Positions 34,411 to 43,615 of a stretch of DNA of 64,000 nt are shown here, piece after piece. The DNA comes from Pedobacter sp. N36a (GTDB taxonomy: Bacteria > Bacteroidota > Bacteroidia > Sphingobacteriales > Sphingobacteriaceae). How positions within the stretch are numbered: position 1 is the stretch's first letter; each line of letters opens with the position of its first letter. A model generated the notes under the pieces. It was not told where the DNA came from, did no database searches, and saw nothing but the letters and a program-made list of their open reading frames with translations. The translations under genes were made by a program, and so were the position numbers. The DNA lies in assembly GCF_014472395.1 (NCBI RefSeq), contig NZ_JACSZW010000001.1, positions 770,626 through 834,625 on the forward strand, in the 5' to 3' direction.

Positions 34411-35674
34411 CTGACCTTTTATTTACCTTTTTCTTTCTTTTCTTTTTTAGCTTGTTCAGCCAGATCAATGTACCTGTTACCGGCAGACTGGTTGCAATCA
34501 AACAGGCCAGAAAATAAATGATCTTGGTAAACATACCATATACATCACCCAAATGCAGGGCTTTGATAGAACCGGATATGCGTTCGTTAAAAGGCTTATC
34601 ACTAAACACCTCTTTCTGAAGTACGTTGCCCGTATATTGATCTAAAAGGACTTTATCACCTGCTGCAGGTGCAAAAAAACCTGTTTTGTTCTTCATCACC
34701 GAAATGGCAGCAGCAGAATCTTTTGGCAGACTGATGCTATAATCACCGGTATAAGGCAATGCAGCATCTGCTTTTTTCAGGTAATCGCTCAGATTTAAAG
34801 GGGCAGCCCCCGCTATAACTGTCGAAACCGGATCTTTAGGCGGCTCAAATCCTTCTGGCTGATAAGTACCCAAGGACTTCCTTAAAGCCTCTCTGTACCA
34901 AGGGAAGGACCATTGCGGACCAGTAATCCCCATCAGAAATAGAAATATACAAGCGTAGAATCCTAAACTGTTGTGTAAATCGTGGTTTGTTCTTTTCCAG
35001 CTTCCAGACCATTTTACCTTTAGCCCTTGTCTCCAGGATTTAACCCTTTGAGGAAACCAGATCACCATACCAGTAATGACACCGAATGTAAATAATATAG
35101 TCGCTGCACCGGTAATGTAACTTCCCAGCTTTCTATTTTCCAGTTCTCCGAAAATCGGTTTTTCCACTTTATCTAATAATAACCACCTGTGCAGGCTGAA
35201 CATGGTTTTCATAAAGGAAGCAGTAGCCCCTTTCACTTCAGAAATATTGCCAATCACTGCTCCAGTGTATTGGTTTACCGAAAAAGCAGAAGGACGTTTT
35301 CCTTGTTCAGGTTTTCCTCCTTTTTCTTTTCTTTCTCCGCCTTTTTCTTTATCTCCTTCCTTGATTTTCACCATAAATTGATAAGTACGGTTCGGATCTG
35401 CAGGAATTTTCACAGAAACTACTTTCCCTCCAGTGCGCTCCTTCACTTGCTTGATCAAAGATTCAATCGGCATCGGATTTGCACCTGACGGAGCAGTTAC
35501 TTTATACAATTCAGGATTGGCCATCTCCTTCAATTCTGTATTAAAAACATACAGCGTTCCACTTAAACAAACCAGGATCACGATGATCCCGCTCGCTAAT
35601 CCGATCCATAAATGGACGTCATTAAAAAGTTTACGTGTTTTTTGCCAGGCGCTTTTAGTTGTGTTTGGTTTCAT
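34391..35674 (-). CDS. PepSY-associated membrane protein (possible ferric-chelate reductase)
   Basis: A 427-residue inner-membrane protein of the PepSY_TM family. The first TM segment follows LFNDVHLWIGLASGIIVILV; further segments are near 190-215, 245-270 (HNSLGFYACIFLFLMGITG) and 375-410, with conserved His residues at the membrane edges (DVHLW, SLHRW, DLHNSLG, ALHLGD) that could bind haem. A Lys/Glu/Gly-rich insert lies at about 104-128. Relatives next to siderophore receptors (FoxB/FpvG type) reduce ferric siderophores. The gene lies downstream of the SusC/SusD pair on the same strand but has its own promoter with a palindrome like the one before SusC. Iron reduction is inferred from family and context. 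Confidence 0.8.
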   Translation of the reverse strand: MKPNTTKSAWQKTRKLFNDVHLWIGLASGIIVILVCLSGTLYVFNTELKEMANPELYKVTAPSGANPMPIESLIKQVKERTGGKVVSVKIPADPNRTYQFMVKIKEGDKEKGGERKEKGGKPEQGKRPSAFSVNQYTGAVIGNISEVKGATASFMKTMFSLHRWLLLDKVEKPIFGELENRKLGSYITGAATILFTFGVITGMVIWFPQRVKSWRQGLKVKWSGSWKRTNHDLHNSLGFYACIFLFLMGITGPQWSFPWYREALRKSLGTYQPEGFEPPKDPVSTVIAGAAPLNLSDYLKKADAALPYTGDYSISLPKDSAAAISVMKNKTGFFAPAAGDKVLLDQYTGNVLQKEVFSDKPFNERISGSIKALHLGDVYGMFTKIIYFLACLIATSLPVTGTLIWLNKLKKKRKKKVNKRSAMRLSA

Positions 35675-35689
35675 TAAGGCTATTTTTTA

Positions 35690-35697
35690 CAAATATA
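35690..35697 (-). promoter_or_regulatory. -7 promoter element of the PepSY gene
   Basis: The minus strand reads TATATTTG, an exact TAnnTTTG match. Predicted transcription start near 35686 and a 12-nt leader, so this gene need not depend on read-through from SusD. Confidence 0.55.
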
Positions 35698-35712
35698 AAA
35701 CAAATCCGCAAT

Positions 35713-35733
35713 TATTTAGACTAATTCTTAATA
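35713..35733. promoter_or_regulatory. Fur-like palindromic box before the PepSY gene
   Basis: A 21-bp imperfect palindrome, TATTTAGACT around a central A with right arm ATTCTTAATA. It matches the palindrome at 40416-40436 at 17 of 21 positions. It covers about -27 to -47 of the predicted promoter, overlapping the -33 region, a position suited to repression. Confidence 0.5.
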
Positions 35734-35768
35734 CTTGCAGGCCTGTCAGGTGAATTTGACAATTCTTG

Positions 35769-37283
35769 TTATTTATTCCACCAGATCTTACCTACGGTAA
35801 CTTCGTCATTGCCTTGTTTTCCGCTTTCTACAGCATTGGTCTGGCGCTCTGATTCCGGATACATCAACCTTAATGGTCTTGCTGTTGGCGCAGGCGCAAG
35901 TAAAGAATTAGGAATCTCTGGGAAACCCAATCTTCTGTAATCACTCCAGGCTTCCAGACTGCTGATACTGTTCAGGGCTAGCCATTTTTGCTCAATGATT
36001 CTTTTTAGGCGATCAGCCGGTGCTGCTCCGCTTAACTTCACCGTAGCTTGTTCATTGTAAGTTGTAAAGGATGCTGCAGCTACTTCCATATATTTGAATG
36101 ATTCTGCAATCCCCTGTTCGTAGAAAGTCTGATCTGAACCGGAAATCCATCCCCTGTTTGCCGCTTCTGCCTGCAGGAATAAACTTTCAAAAGAACCCAT
36201 TAAAATCAGAGCCTGATCAAAGCTTTTGAAAAGTCCAGTAGGTTTTCCATCGTTCTCAGTTGGTCCTTTAAAAGCAGAAGTACTTTTTGCTGCATATTGA
36301 GCATCCACATTAGGATTTCCGAAAAGCACACCTTTAAAACTTCCGCCAATGCTCAGGTATAAACTAGCTAGGCGTGGATCATCCAGTCCTTTATATTTAT
36401 CAATAATGTATTGCGTTGGACGTAAATCCACATGATTAGTAGCTGCTGCATTTACACCTCTGTAATTATTTTCCCAGAATGGGTTCATTTTACCTTTAGA
36501 ATTGATGTAGCCAGGTTTCGTAGCCACATGCTGTCCTAAACCTAAAAACCCACTTCCTTCCAGTTTAATCTTATCCATTTCAGCAGTGATGTAAGCATCA
36601 TTATTTGCCTGCGACTGGCGGATTAGCGCTCTTAATTTAAGGGTATTCCCAAATTTAGCCCAAAGCTGCTTGTCGCCGCTAAAGATGATATCGGCTTTGC
36701 CCGGATTTTGATCCCCTGATGCTCCTTTAATCTCTGCCATCCCCTCGGTAATCAGCGAAACAGACTTTTCATATACGGTCTTCCCATCCTCATATTTAGG
36801 CTGCAGATATAATGTTCTATTCAAAGCTTCGTCAAAAGGAACATTGTTATAGATATCTACTAAGTGCAAAAAGTGCCATCCTTGCATGATCTTCGCAATT
36901 CCGGAATAAAACGGTGCATTTTCTTTTTGCGCCTGCTCCTTGATCAATTGATAATATAATAAGGTGTTATAAGTGCCTTCCCAGATCTGGATGCCATCTC
37001 TGGTTCCACGGATAGCTACCCCATTATAGGTCTTCTCTTTATAAAACTTATTGGTTGCTTCACTGGTGGTACCCCAATACCCTGCCCAAAAAGCGGCCAG
37101 CTGATTGATTTGTACAGTTTCCTGATTGATGGTGCTGATTAAAGCACCAGGTAAACGGGCACTCAAAATCAGGTATTGCTCTGTTGGACCATTCGGATTG
37201 TCATTCACATCCAGGAATTTTTCGCAGGAAGTCAGACTGAATAAGCCGGCAGCGAAAACGAATATTTTTATATTTTTCTTCAT
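35769..37283 (-). CDS. SusD/RagB-family outer-membrane substrate-binding lipoprotein
   Basis: A 504-residue lipoprotein with lipobox SLTSC (Cys20) followed by EKFLDVNDNPNGPT, the usual SusD-like N-terminus. The body is alpha-helical with TPR-like pairs (LAAFWAGYWGTTSEATNKFY, IAKIMQGWHFLHLVDIYNNVPF) and a C-terminal SusD domain (ESLFLQAEAANRGWI, LKRIIEQKWLALNSISSLEAWSDYRRLG). It belongs to the SusD-like-2 branch. It caps the SusC barrel outside the cell and captures the ligand. The SusC gene lies 57 bp upstream on the same strand, so they form one unit. Ligand not evident; no glycosidase gene lies in this cluster. Confidence 0.93.
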   Translation of the reverse strand: MKKNIKIFVFAAGLFSLTSCEKFLDVNDNPNGPTEQYLILSARLPGALISTINQETVQINQLAAFWAGYWGTTSEATNKFYKEKTYNGVAIRGTRDGIQIWEGTYNTLLYYQLIKEQAQKENAPFYSGIAKIMQGWHFLHLVDIYNNVPFDEALNRTLYLQPKYEDGKTVYEKSVSLITEGMAEIKGASGDQNPGKADIIFSGDKQLWAKFGNTLKLRALIRQSQANNDAYITAEMDKIKLEGSGFLGLGQHVATKPGYINSKGKMNPFWENNYRGVNAAATNHVDLRPTQYIIDKYKGLDDPRLASLYLSIGGSFKGVLFGNPNVDAQYAAKSTSAFKGPTENDGKPTGLFKSFDQALILMGSFESLFLQAEAANRGWISGSDQTFYEQGIAESFKYMEVAAASFTTYNEQATVKLSGAAPADRLKRIIEQKWLALNSISSLEAWSDYRRLGFPEIPNSLLAPAPTARPLRLMYPESERQTNAVESGKQGNDEVTVGKIWWNK

Positions 37284-37340
37284 GATATGTTATTCTTCAG
37301 CGTGTATATCTTAAATAAACTCGTGTGTATCTCCAATCAG

Positions 37341-40300
37341 TTAGAACGTAACGTTCAGGTTAAAACCAAACATTCTGGTTGGAGGAATCTGTCTGAAACT
37401 CAGGTAACCGTCAGTTTGATTGTACAGAGATTCAGGATCACCGTAAGTATTGCTCTTATGTCTGACGATGAAAAGATTAGTTCCTACCAATCCGAAGCTA
37501 GCTTCACGGATTACTTTCTGTTTCGCCAGTAATGCTTTAGGTAAAGCATAATTGATATTCAATTCTCTTAGCTTAAAGAAATCTGATTTTGCCGCTGTAT
37601 TTCTTTGCACTTTTCCTTGTGTATCCCAGAATGCTTTATCGCCTTTAGACATCACAGTTGTATTTTGTACATATACCGGCTGATCTGCAGTTCCTGTGTT
37701 GACCACAGAATTAGGGAAGATGAATGGCTGACGGCCGTATTCAGCAGTAGCTGGATGCGTACCAGCAGTGTACATTCTTGGTACGACCTCAGAATACAGC
37801 CAGCCTCCAAGACGGGCATCAAACTGAGCACCAATGCTGATGCCTTTGAAGTGAATCACCGAACTTAAACCCATTTGATAAGGAGGAACCATGGTACCTA
37901 GAGGGGCGCTATCGGCTACAGTAGTCGTATTTCCTTTCGAATCCACTACTACCCTTCCTTGCTCATCTCTTAGGTAATCACTCACTTTTAAGAGTGGGTA
38001 ACTTTGTCCAACTACCGCATAAGCTTGTCTGAACATCCTGAATTCTTCCTGTCCGCCGAAAATTGTCTTCACCTTATTATTAATATGTGTGAAATTAAAA
38101 CCGAGGTTCCATCTGAAATTGTCTTTACGGAGCACATCACCGCTTAAAGTCAATTCAATGATTTTATTGGTCAATCGTCCTGCGTTAACAATGGTGGTGT
38201 TATAACCGGTTGAACTTGAAATCGGCGCATCAAAAATCTGACCGTCAGAATCTGAGTACACATAGGCCGCTTCAAAGTTTAAGCGATCATTGAAGAAGCC
38301 CAGTTGGGTACCAACTTCATAAGACTTCACAAATTCTGGTTTAATATTAGGATTCGGGCTGGTTAAATTAGGGGTAAAACCTACTAAACCACCAAAAGGA
38401 AAACCATTGATCTGCGAGTAAGCGTTGTTTAAGCTGTAAGGATCTAAAGTCACGTTCCCTGTTTTGTTATAAGAAGCAAACACCTTTCCGAAAGAGAGTA
38501 CTCTATTGTCCTTTAAAGCTTTGATCCCTTCTGTAAATACAAAAGAAGTACTGACACCAGGGTAAAAATAAGCGCGGTTTTCTTTACTCAATACGGAAAC
38601 CATATCGTTTCTACCGGTTAAGGTGAAGAACAGATAGTTGTTATATCCGGCAGTATATTCGAAATACGTACCCAATGCTCTGTATTTAGTGATCGAAGCA
38701 GCACCATCTAACTCACCTGCACGGCTACCAGGATTGAAAAGGTCTGGAAATAGTAAGTTGGCACTTCCTACAGAAATCAGCTTGGAATCATCCATACGGA
38801 TATTTTGTCCAACCAATAAACGGTTCGTAAACTTTCCGAAATCTTTCTTAAAGTTCAGGATTAAATCACTGTTTATCCTACGGAAATCATTGCTGCCATC
38901 ATTTACAGAACCATTCACGTTTCTGTTTCCTGAAGGAGAAGCCAATTTATTTGTGGTTGCCCTGCTTTCTTCAGAAGTACTGTACAATCCAATGCGATAA
39001 ATTGCAGAAAACCATGGTGTAAAATCATAATCCAATTGGATTTTTCCATTGATCGTTTGCTGATCAGCAGTATTTCTATTGTTATCCATTAAGAAAAATG
39101 GATTCTTTGCTGCTGTAGCATCTGTATAATAGTTCAGCGGATTTGCTGCTGAGTTTGGATCTCTCCAGTTTTTCAAACTTTTAAGGTCAAGGTTTGCAGG
39201 CTGCACATAGGTGCTGTACCATGGACCATCTGGCGTGGTATTTCTATTGGCCGAAATATAATTGACATTATAAGAGGTATTCAGCTTGCCGAAAGTTCTG
39301 GAACCATTAAATCTCGCTCCTGTTCTGGAACTTTTATCGCCAGGAATCACCCCTTTGATGTTTACGTTTTGAACAGAGAAAAAGTAAGTTGAGTTTTCAT
39401 CGCCACCAGAAAAAGAAAGGTCATTTTGTAAAGTTCTACCCGTTTGGAACATATCCAGGCGGTTATCTTTTGAAGGTGCCGCGAATAATGCGGTTGGCTG
39501 TACACCGTTTGGCAGTTTTAAGCCCAGGTCTTTGGTGCTGCCATCAAATGCAGGTCCCCAGGACTCATATTCTGTTGGAGCATATACCCCATTTTGCCCT
39601 TGCCCGAATTGCGTTTGTGCTGGAGGCAGCAGGTATACATTTGAAAAAGTGGTGGTATTGGCGTAATTAACGGTCCCCCTACCTCTTTGTCCTTTTTTCG
39701 TGGTGATCATTAAAGCACCGTTCACACCTTCTGAACCATATAATGCAGCGGCATTTGCACCTTTAAGCACGGTAATATTTTCGATGTCGTTCGGGTTTAA
39801 ACGGCCGATATCTGGAACAGGTACTCCATCTACTACATAGATAGGGTTGTTCTTTGCATCGTTGAAAGATCTGGAACCACGCAGTCTGATTTGCACCAGC
39901 TGGTCCGTTTTACCAGTGGTCGCATCGTTCATGTTGATTCTCAATCCGGCAACTTTACTGGCCAAACCCTGTAAAGGGTTCAGCACTTTACCTTGATTCA
40001 GACTTTCATTGCTGATCAATGTTGCGGAAGTCCCCAATTCTCTTGCCTGACGTTTGATGCCCAAAGCACCAGTCACTTCAACTTCCGACAATTGGTTTAC
40101 AGAACCATCCAGGTAAGCATTCAGCGTATTTTTATCTGCAGTCAATGTCAATTCTACAGTAGAATAACCTGTATAAGAAAAGGAAAGCAAGTCGCCGGTT
40201 GCTGCATAGATGGTATATTTACCGCTCGCATCGGTACTGACCGCCTCTTTGTTCGCATTGCGGATCACGGTTGCGCCTGGAAGGGTTACTCCAGTCTTTT

Positions 40301-40394
40301 GATCTATTACTTTCCCGCTGATCATCCTTACCTGAGCAAAGAGGCCTGTAGAGATCGTCAATAGTAAAATAATTAGGGTAGCTTTTTTGTTCAT
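37341..40394 (-). CDS. SusC/RagA-family TonB-linked outer-membrane transporter
   Basis: A 1017-residue TonB-dependent receptor. Signal peptide (1-20), then a carboxypeptidase-D-regulatory-like domain (VRMISGKVIDQKTGVTLPGATV, about 20-105), a TonB-box-like stretch (LSEVEVTGA), a plug (about 115-230, with VDGVPVPDIGRLNPNDIENITVLKGANAAALYGSEGVNGALMITTKKG) and a 22-strand barrel ending GFNLNVTF with terminal Phe. It imports a ligand captured by SusD, powered by a TonB/ExbBD complex. Its start faces an AraC-type regulator across a short gap containing a 21-bp palindrome. The linked PepSY gene and PchR-like regulator point to a metal chelate rather than a glycan, as inference. Confidence 0.95.
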   Translation of the reverse strand: MNKKATLIILLLTISTGLFAQVRMISGKVIDQKTGVTLPGATVIRNANKEAVSTDASGKYTIYAATGDLLSFSYTGYSTVELTLTADKNTLNAYLDGSVNQLSEVEVTGALGIKRQARELGTSATLISNESLNQGKVLNPLQGLASKVAGLRINMNDATTGKTDQLVQIRLRGSRSFNDAKNNPIYVVDGVPVPDIGRLNPNDIENITVLKGANAAALYGSEGVNGALMITTKKGQRGRGTVNYANTTTFSNVYLLPPAQTQFGQGQNGVYAPTEYESWGPAFDGSTKDLGLKLPNGVQPTALFAAPSKDNRLDMFQTGRTLQNDLSFSGGDENSTYFFSVQNVNIKGVIPGDKSSRTGARFNGSRTFGKLNTSYNVNYISANRNTTPDGPWYSTYVQPANLDLKSLKNWRDPNSAANPLNYYTDATAAKNPFFLMDNNRNTADQQTINGKIQLDYDFTPWFSAIYRIGLYSTSEESRATTNKLASPSGNRNVNGSVNDGSNDFRRINSDLILNFKKDFGKFTNRLLVGQNIRMDDSKLISVGSANLLFPDLFNPGSRAGELDGAASITKYRALGTYFEYTAGYNNYLFFTLTGRNDMVSVLSKENRAYFYPGVSTSFVFTEGIKALKDNRVLSFGKVFASYNKTGNVTLDPYSLNNAYSQINGFPFGGLVGFTPNLTSPNPNIKPEFVKSYEVGTQLGFFNDRLNFEAAYVYSDSDGQIFDAPISSSTGYNTTIVNAGRLTNKIIELTLSGDVLRKDNFRWNLGFNFTHINNKVKTIFGGQEEFRMFRQAYAVVGQSYPLLKVSDYLRDEQGRVVVDSKGNTTTVADSAPLGTMVPPYQMGLSSVIHFKGISIGAQFDARLGGWLYSEVVPRMYTAGTHPATAEYGRQPFIFPNSVVNTGTADQPVYVQNTTVMSKGDKAFWDTQGKVQRNTAAKSDFFKLRELNINYALPKALLAKQKVIREASFGLVGTNLFIVRHKSNTYGDPESLYNQTDGYLSFRQIPPTRMFGFNLNVTF

Positions 40395-40415
40395 CTAAAT
40401 ATTATTTTGACATTT

Positions 40416-40436
40416 TATTAAGATTTAATCTTAATA
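40416..40436. promoter_or_regulatory. Perfect 21-bp palindrome between SusC and the AraC gene
   Basis: Ten-base arms (TATTAAGATT and AATCTTAATA) around a central T. It lies 22 bp upstream of the SusC start and just before a near-consensus -7 element (TAACTTCG, 40441-40448) of the regulator gene. It resembles Fur-family inverted-repeat boxes and recurs, with four changes, before the PepSY gene. Confidence 0.6.
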
Positions 40437-40469
40437 ACCTTAACTTCGCCGCAAAGATATCAGTAGCCG

Positions 40470-41459
40470 ATGACGCAAAAGGGAGAACAGATGACGCTAA
40501 AAGGAGAAAAACAAGAACGTTCAATTTACGGATCTAAGGACCTTACTATTGGTTACTCGAAAAAAATCGCTTTGTTAAATGCCGAGCAGGGCGGCTCAAT
40601 CCTGGCTCAGCCTGAAAATCCTGCTGGTTATCAATTATTATTTGTGCTCAAAGGAAAATTGTCTTTTAATGACGATATGGCTGGTCAGCCTTTGCCTTTA
40701 TTGGAAAGTCAGCAGTACAATCTGATCTGGACCAACGGTACGCCTGGCCTTTACGAGGGTTTATCCGACGAATCAAATGAGGTTGTTTTTGTAGAGATCA
40801 GTGCCGGATTTTTGTCCAGATACCTTCCCGAAGATCATCCTGCAGCCATTCATCTGCGAGCAAAACGTTTCTCTGAAACTGCCTTTGCAGGTGTTGTTCA
40901 AAACGTAATCTTCTTCTCTGAACATCATTTACACCTCACACCGGAAATCAATGCGATCTTAAATGGCCTGGAGAACTCGCCCCATACTGGCTTTTGCGAA
41001 CGATTATTTCTGGAATCGAAGGTAATTGAGCTGCTGGCCATCAAGATTTCACAGCTGGAACAGCAGCAGCAACAGCCGCTTCCCCGATTAAAGCAGGATG
41101 ATCTGGACAAAATGCAGGAAGCACGGGAAATTCTGATCCAGCATATTGATGCGCCGTTTTCTTTGAGAACTTTAGCGCACATGGTGGGAACAAATGAGTT
41201 TAACCTGAAGAAGCAATTCAAGGCTGCTTACGGAACTACCGTTTACGGATATCTGAACCAATACAAGATGGAACAGGCTAAAGCCATGTTACTTCAAGGG
41301 GATTCCCGGGTATCGGAAGTGTCGGAAAAAATGGGTTATAAACATGCTACCCACTTCAGCAGTGCCTTCAAAAAGTACTTCGGCTACCTTCCCAATAAAA
41401 TCAAGATGTTCCTCTTACTTTTTGATCCGGAATTGTGTCTGGTTTTCTTCACTGCATAG
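40470..41459 (+). CDS. AraC-family regulator, PchR-like
   Basis: A 329-residue regulator. Residues 1-205 are a variable effector domain (LLFVLKGKLSFNDDMAGQPLPLLESQQYNLIWTNG is cupin-like), and 215-315 is the AraC domain with AREILIQHIDAPFSLRTLAHMVGTNEFNLKKQFKAAYGTTVYGYLNQYKM and VSEVSEKMGYKHATHFSSAFKKYFGYLPNKI. This layout resembles PchR, the siderophore-responsive activator, and a Gln-run lies between the domains. It is divergent from the SusC gene and probably controls it. A second ATG seven codons in would also serve; the first is used here. Confidence 0.88.
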   Translation: MTQKGEQMTLKGEKQERSIYGSKDLTIGYSKKIALLNAEQGGSILAQPENPAGYQLLFVLKGKLSFNDDMAGQPLPLLESQQYNLIWTNGTPGLYEGLSDESNEVVFVEISAGFLSRYLPEDHPAAIHLRAKRFSETAFAGVVQNVIFFSEHHLHLTPEINAILNGLENSPHTGFCERLFLESKVIELLAIKISQLEQQQQQPLPRLKQDDLDKMQEAREILIQHIDAPFSLRTLAHMVGTNEFNLKKQFKAAYGTTVYGYLNQYKMEQAKAMLLQGDSRVSEVSEKMGYKHATHFSSAFKKYFGYLPNKIKMFLLLFDPELCLVFFTA

Positions 41460-41542
41460 TGAAAAAATGAAGTTTTCCGTCCAATCTCTTCTAAATCAAC
41501 AACATTTATCAAGAAATTCTTTTCTTTAAATTATTTTATTTA

Positions 41543-41550
41543 TACCTTTG
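41543..41550 (+). promoter_or_regulatory. -7 promoter element of rpsA
   Basis: TACCTTTG matches TAnnTTTG. Predicted leader about 30 nt, containing GGAAAAGGAG about 13 nt before the ATG, one of the few purine-rich candidate ribosome-binding stretches in the window. Confidence 0.6.
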
Positions 41551-41583
41551 CAGTCCCTCACGGGAAAAGGAGATTAAATTTTA

Positions 41584-43518
41584 ATGGCTAAAAAACAAGT
41601 AGCAGAAAAAGAACTAGAGGCTAAAAAAGCCGAATTACAAGGTGCAGACGCTCGTCTCACTGAGAAAGAAACCATTGAGTCAGAAGCTGATTCAGTGTCG
41701 ATCGAACAGATCAAATCATCATTAGCAACACCAGATCAAGATTTTGATTGGGATGCAGATGATAAAGTTTTCGGAAAATACTCTGATGAAGACCGTAAAA
41801 AGTTTGAAGACATGTATACCGATACTTTCAATCAAATCAACCAAGGTGAAATCATCAGCGGTATTGTTGTGTCTATCAACAATAAAGACGTAGTATTAAA
41901 CGTAGGATTTAAATCTGACGGATTAGTATCTACTTCTGAGTTCCGTGATACACCTGATTTGAAAATTGGTGATACCGTTGACGTATTCGTGGAAGCTCCA
42001 GAAGACGCAAACGGTCAATTGATTTTATCTCGTAAAAGAGCTAAAACCCAAAGATCATGGGAGTCTATTAATGAGGCTCTTGACAATGACAGAATCATCA
42101 ACGGATTTGTTAAAAGCCGTACTAAAGGTGGTCTTATCGTTGACATCATGGGTGTTGAAGCTTTCTTACCAGGTTCTCAAATTGACATCAAACCTATCCG
42201 CGATTACGATGTATACGTGGGTAAAACAATGGAATTCAAAGTTGTTAAGATCAACCATGAGTTTAAAAACGTAGTAGTTTCTCATAAAATCTTAATCGAA
42301 GACGATTTAGAAAGCCAAAAAGTTGAAATCGTATCTAAACTTGAAAAAGGACAGGTATTAGAAGGAACTGTTAAAAACATTACTGATTTCGGTGTATTCA
42401 TCGATCTAGGTGGTGTTGATGGTTTACTTCACATCACTGATATTTCTTGGGGCCGCATAGAGCATCCAAAAGAAGTATTAAGCTTAGATGAGAAAATCAA
42501 CGTTGTAGTTCTTGACTTTGATGACGAGAAAAAACGTATTGCATTAGGTTTAAAACAATTGACTCCACACCCTTGGGAATCTTTAGATACTAACTTAGCT
42601 GTTGGTTCTAAAGTTAAAGGTAAAATTGTTACTGTTGCTGATTACGGAGCTTTCTTAGAAATCATTCCTGGTGTTGAAGGTTTAATCCACGTATCAGAAA
42701 TGTCTTGGTCACAAAACTTACGCAGCCCACAAGAATTCTTGAAAGTTGGCGATGAAATCGAAGCTGAAGTATTAACTTTAGACAGAGACGAACGCAAAAT
42801 GAGCTTAGGTATTAAGCAATTAACTCAAGATCCTTGGCAAAATGTTGCGGAAAGATATCCTATCGGAAGCAAACATACTGCTGTAGTTAAAAACATGACT
42901 AACTTCGGTGTATTCGTAGAAATTGAAGAAGGTATTGATGGTTTAATCCATATCTCTGATCTTTCTTGGTCTAAAAAAGTTAACCACCCTAACGAATTCA
43001 CTAAAGTAGGTGATACATTAGACGTAGTTGTTCTTGAATTAGATGTAGAAAGCCGTAAATTGAGCTTAGGTCACAAACAACTAGAAGAAAACCCATGGGA
43101 TACTTTTGAAACTATCTTCACGTTAGATTCAATTCACCAAGGTACTGTTGTTAAGGTAACTGATAAAGGTGCTGTTATTGCTTTACCATACGGTGTAGAA
43201 GGTTTCGTACCAACTAAACACATGGCTAAGGAAGACGGAACAACTATCAAAGCTGAAGAAACTAATGACTTCAAAATCATTGAGTTTAACAAAGATGCTA
43301 AACGTATCGTTGTTTCTCACGCCCGTATCTGGGAAGAGGCTAAAGCTGAAGCTGTTGCTGAAGAAAGAGCTACTAAGAAAAAAGAAGCTAAAGCTTCAAA
43401 CACTGCAGTTAAGAAAGTTAAAGACTCAGTTGAGAAATCAACTCTTGGCGATCTAGGCGTACTTGCTCAATTAAAAGAGCAAATGGAAGGTGAAGAAAGC
43501 AAAAACAAAGCTAAATAA
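41584..43518 (+). CDS. rpsA: 30S ribosomal protein S1
   Basis: A 644-residue protein with six S1 (OB-fold) repeats: about 90-160 (GEIISGIVVSINNKDVVLNVGF), 175-245, 260-330 (GTVKNITDFGVFIDLGGVDGLLH), 345-415, 432-502 and 518-585. An acidic N-terminal extension (1-80) precedes them and a Lys/Ala-rich tail (KAEAVAEERATKKKEAKA) follows. S1 binds mRNA to the 30S subunit; it matters particularly in Bacteroidetes, which rarely use Shine-Dalgarno pairing. Codon use is visibly biased to a few A/T-ending codons, as expected for a highly expressed gene. Single-gene unit with its own promoter and terminator. Confidence 0.97.
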   Translation: MAKKQVAEKELEAKKAELQGADARLTEKETIESEADSVSIEQIKSSLATPDQDFDWDADDKVFGKYSDEDRKKFEDMYTDTFNQINQGEIISGIVVSINNKDVVLNVGFKSDGLVSTSEFRDTPDLKIGDTVDVFVEAPEDANGQLILSRKRAKTQRSWESINEALDNDRIINGFVKSRTKGGLIVDIMGVEAFLPGSQIDIKPIRDYDVYVGKTMEFKVVKINHEFKNVVVSHKILIEDDLESQKVEIVSKLEKGQVLEGTVKNITDFGVFIDLGGVDGLLHITDISWGRIEHPKEVLSLDEKINVVVLDFDDEKKRIALGLKQLTPHPWESLDTNLAVGSKVKGKIVTVADYGAFLEIIPGVEGLIHVSEMSWSQNLRSPQEFLKVGDEIEAEVLTLDRDERKMSLGIKQLTQDPWQNVAERYPIGSKHTAVVKNMTNFGVFVEIEEGIDGLIHISDLSWSKKVNHPNEFTKVGDTLDVVVLELDVESRKLSLGHKQLEENPWDTFETIFTLDSIHQGTVVKVTDKGAVIALPYGVEGFVPTKHMAKEDGTTIKAEETNDFKIIEFNKDAKRIVVSHARIWEEAKAEAVAEERATKKKEAKASNTAVKKVKDSVEKSTLGDLGVLAQLKEQMEGEESKNKAK

Positions 43519-43537
43519 TCTTTTAAGCTAATATATT

Positions 43538-43570
43538 AAAGGCATCCCAATCCGGGATGCCTTTTTTTTT
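43538..43570 (+). terminator. Terminator of rpsA
   Basis: An 11-bp perfect stem (AAAGGCATCCC and its complement) with a 5-nt loop and a long T-run. Confidence 0.93.
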
Positions 43571-43615
43571 GCTATTTTGCCAAGGTTAATACCCGTTTTT
43601 AGTATTCTGAATGTT

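Noticed and set aside
41051..41080. CAG-rich stretch in the PchR-like regulator considered as a repeat expansion
   Set aside because: It encodes a short Gln linker between effector and HTH domains, common in AraC proteins.
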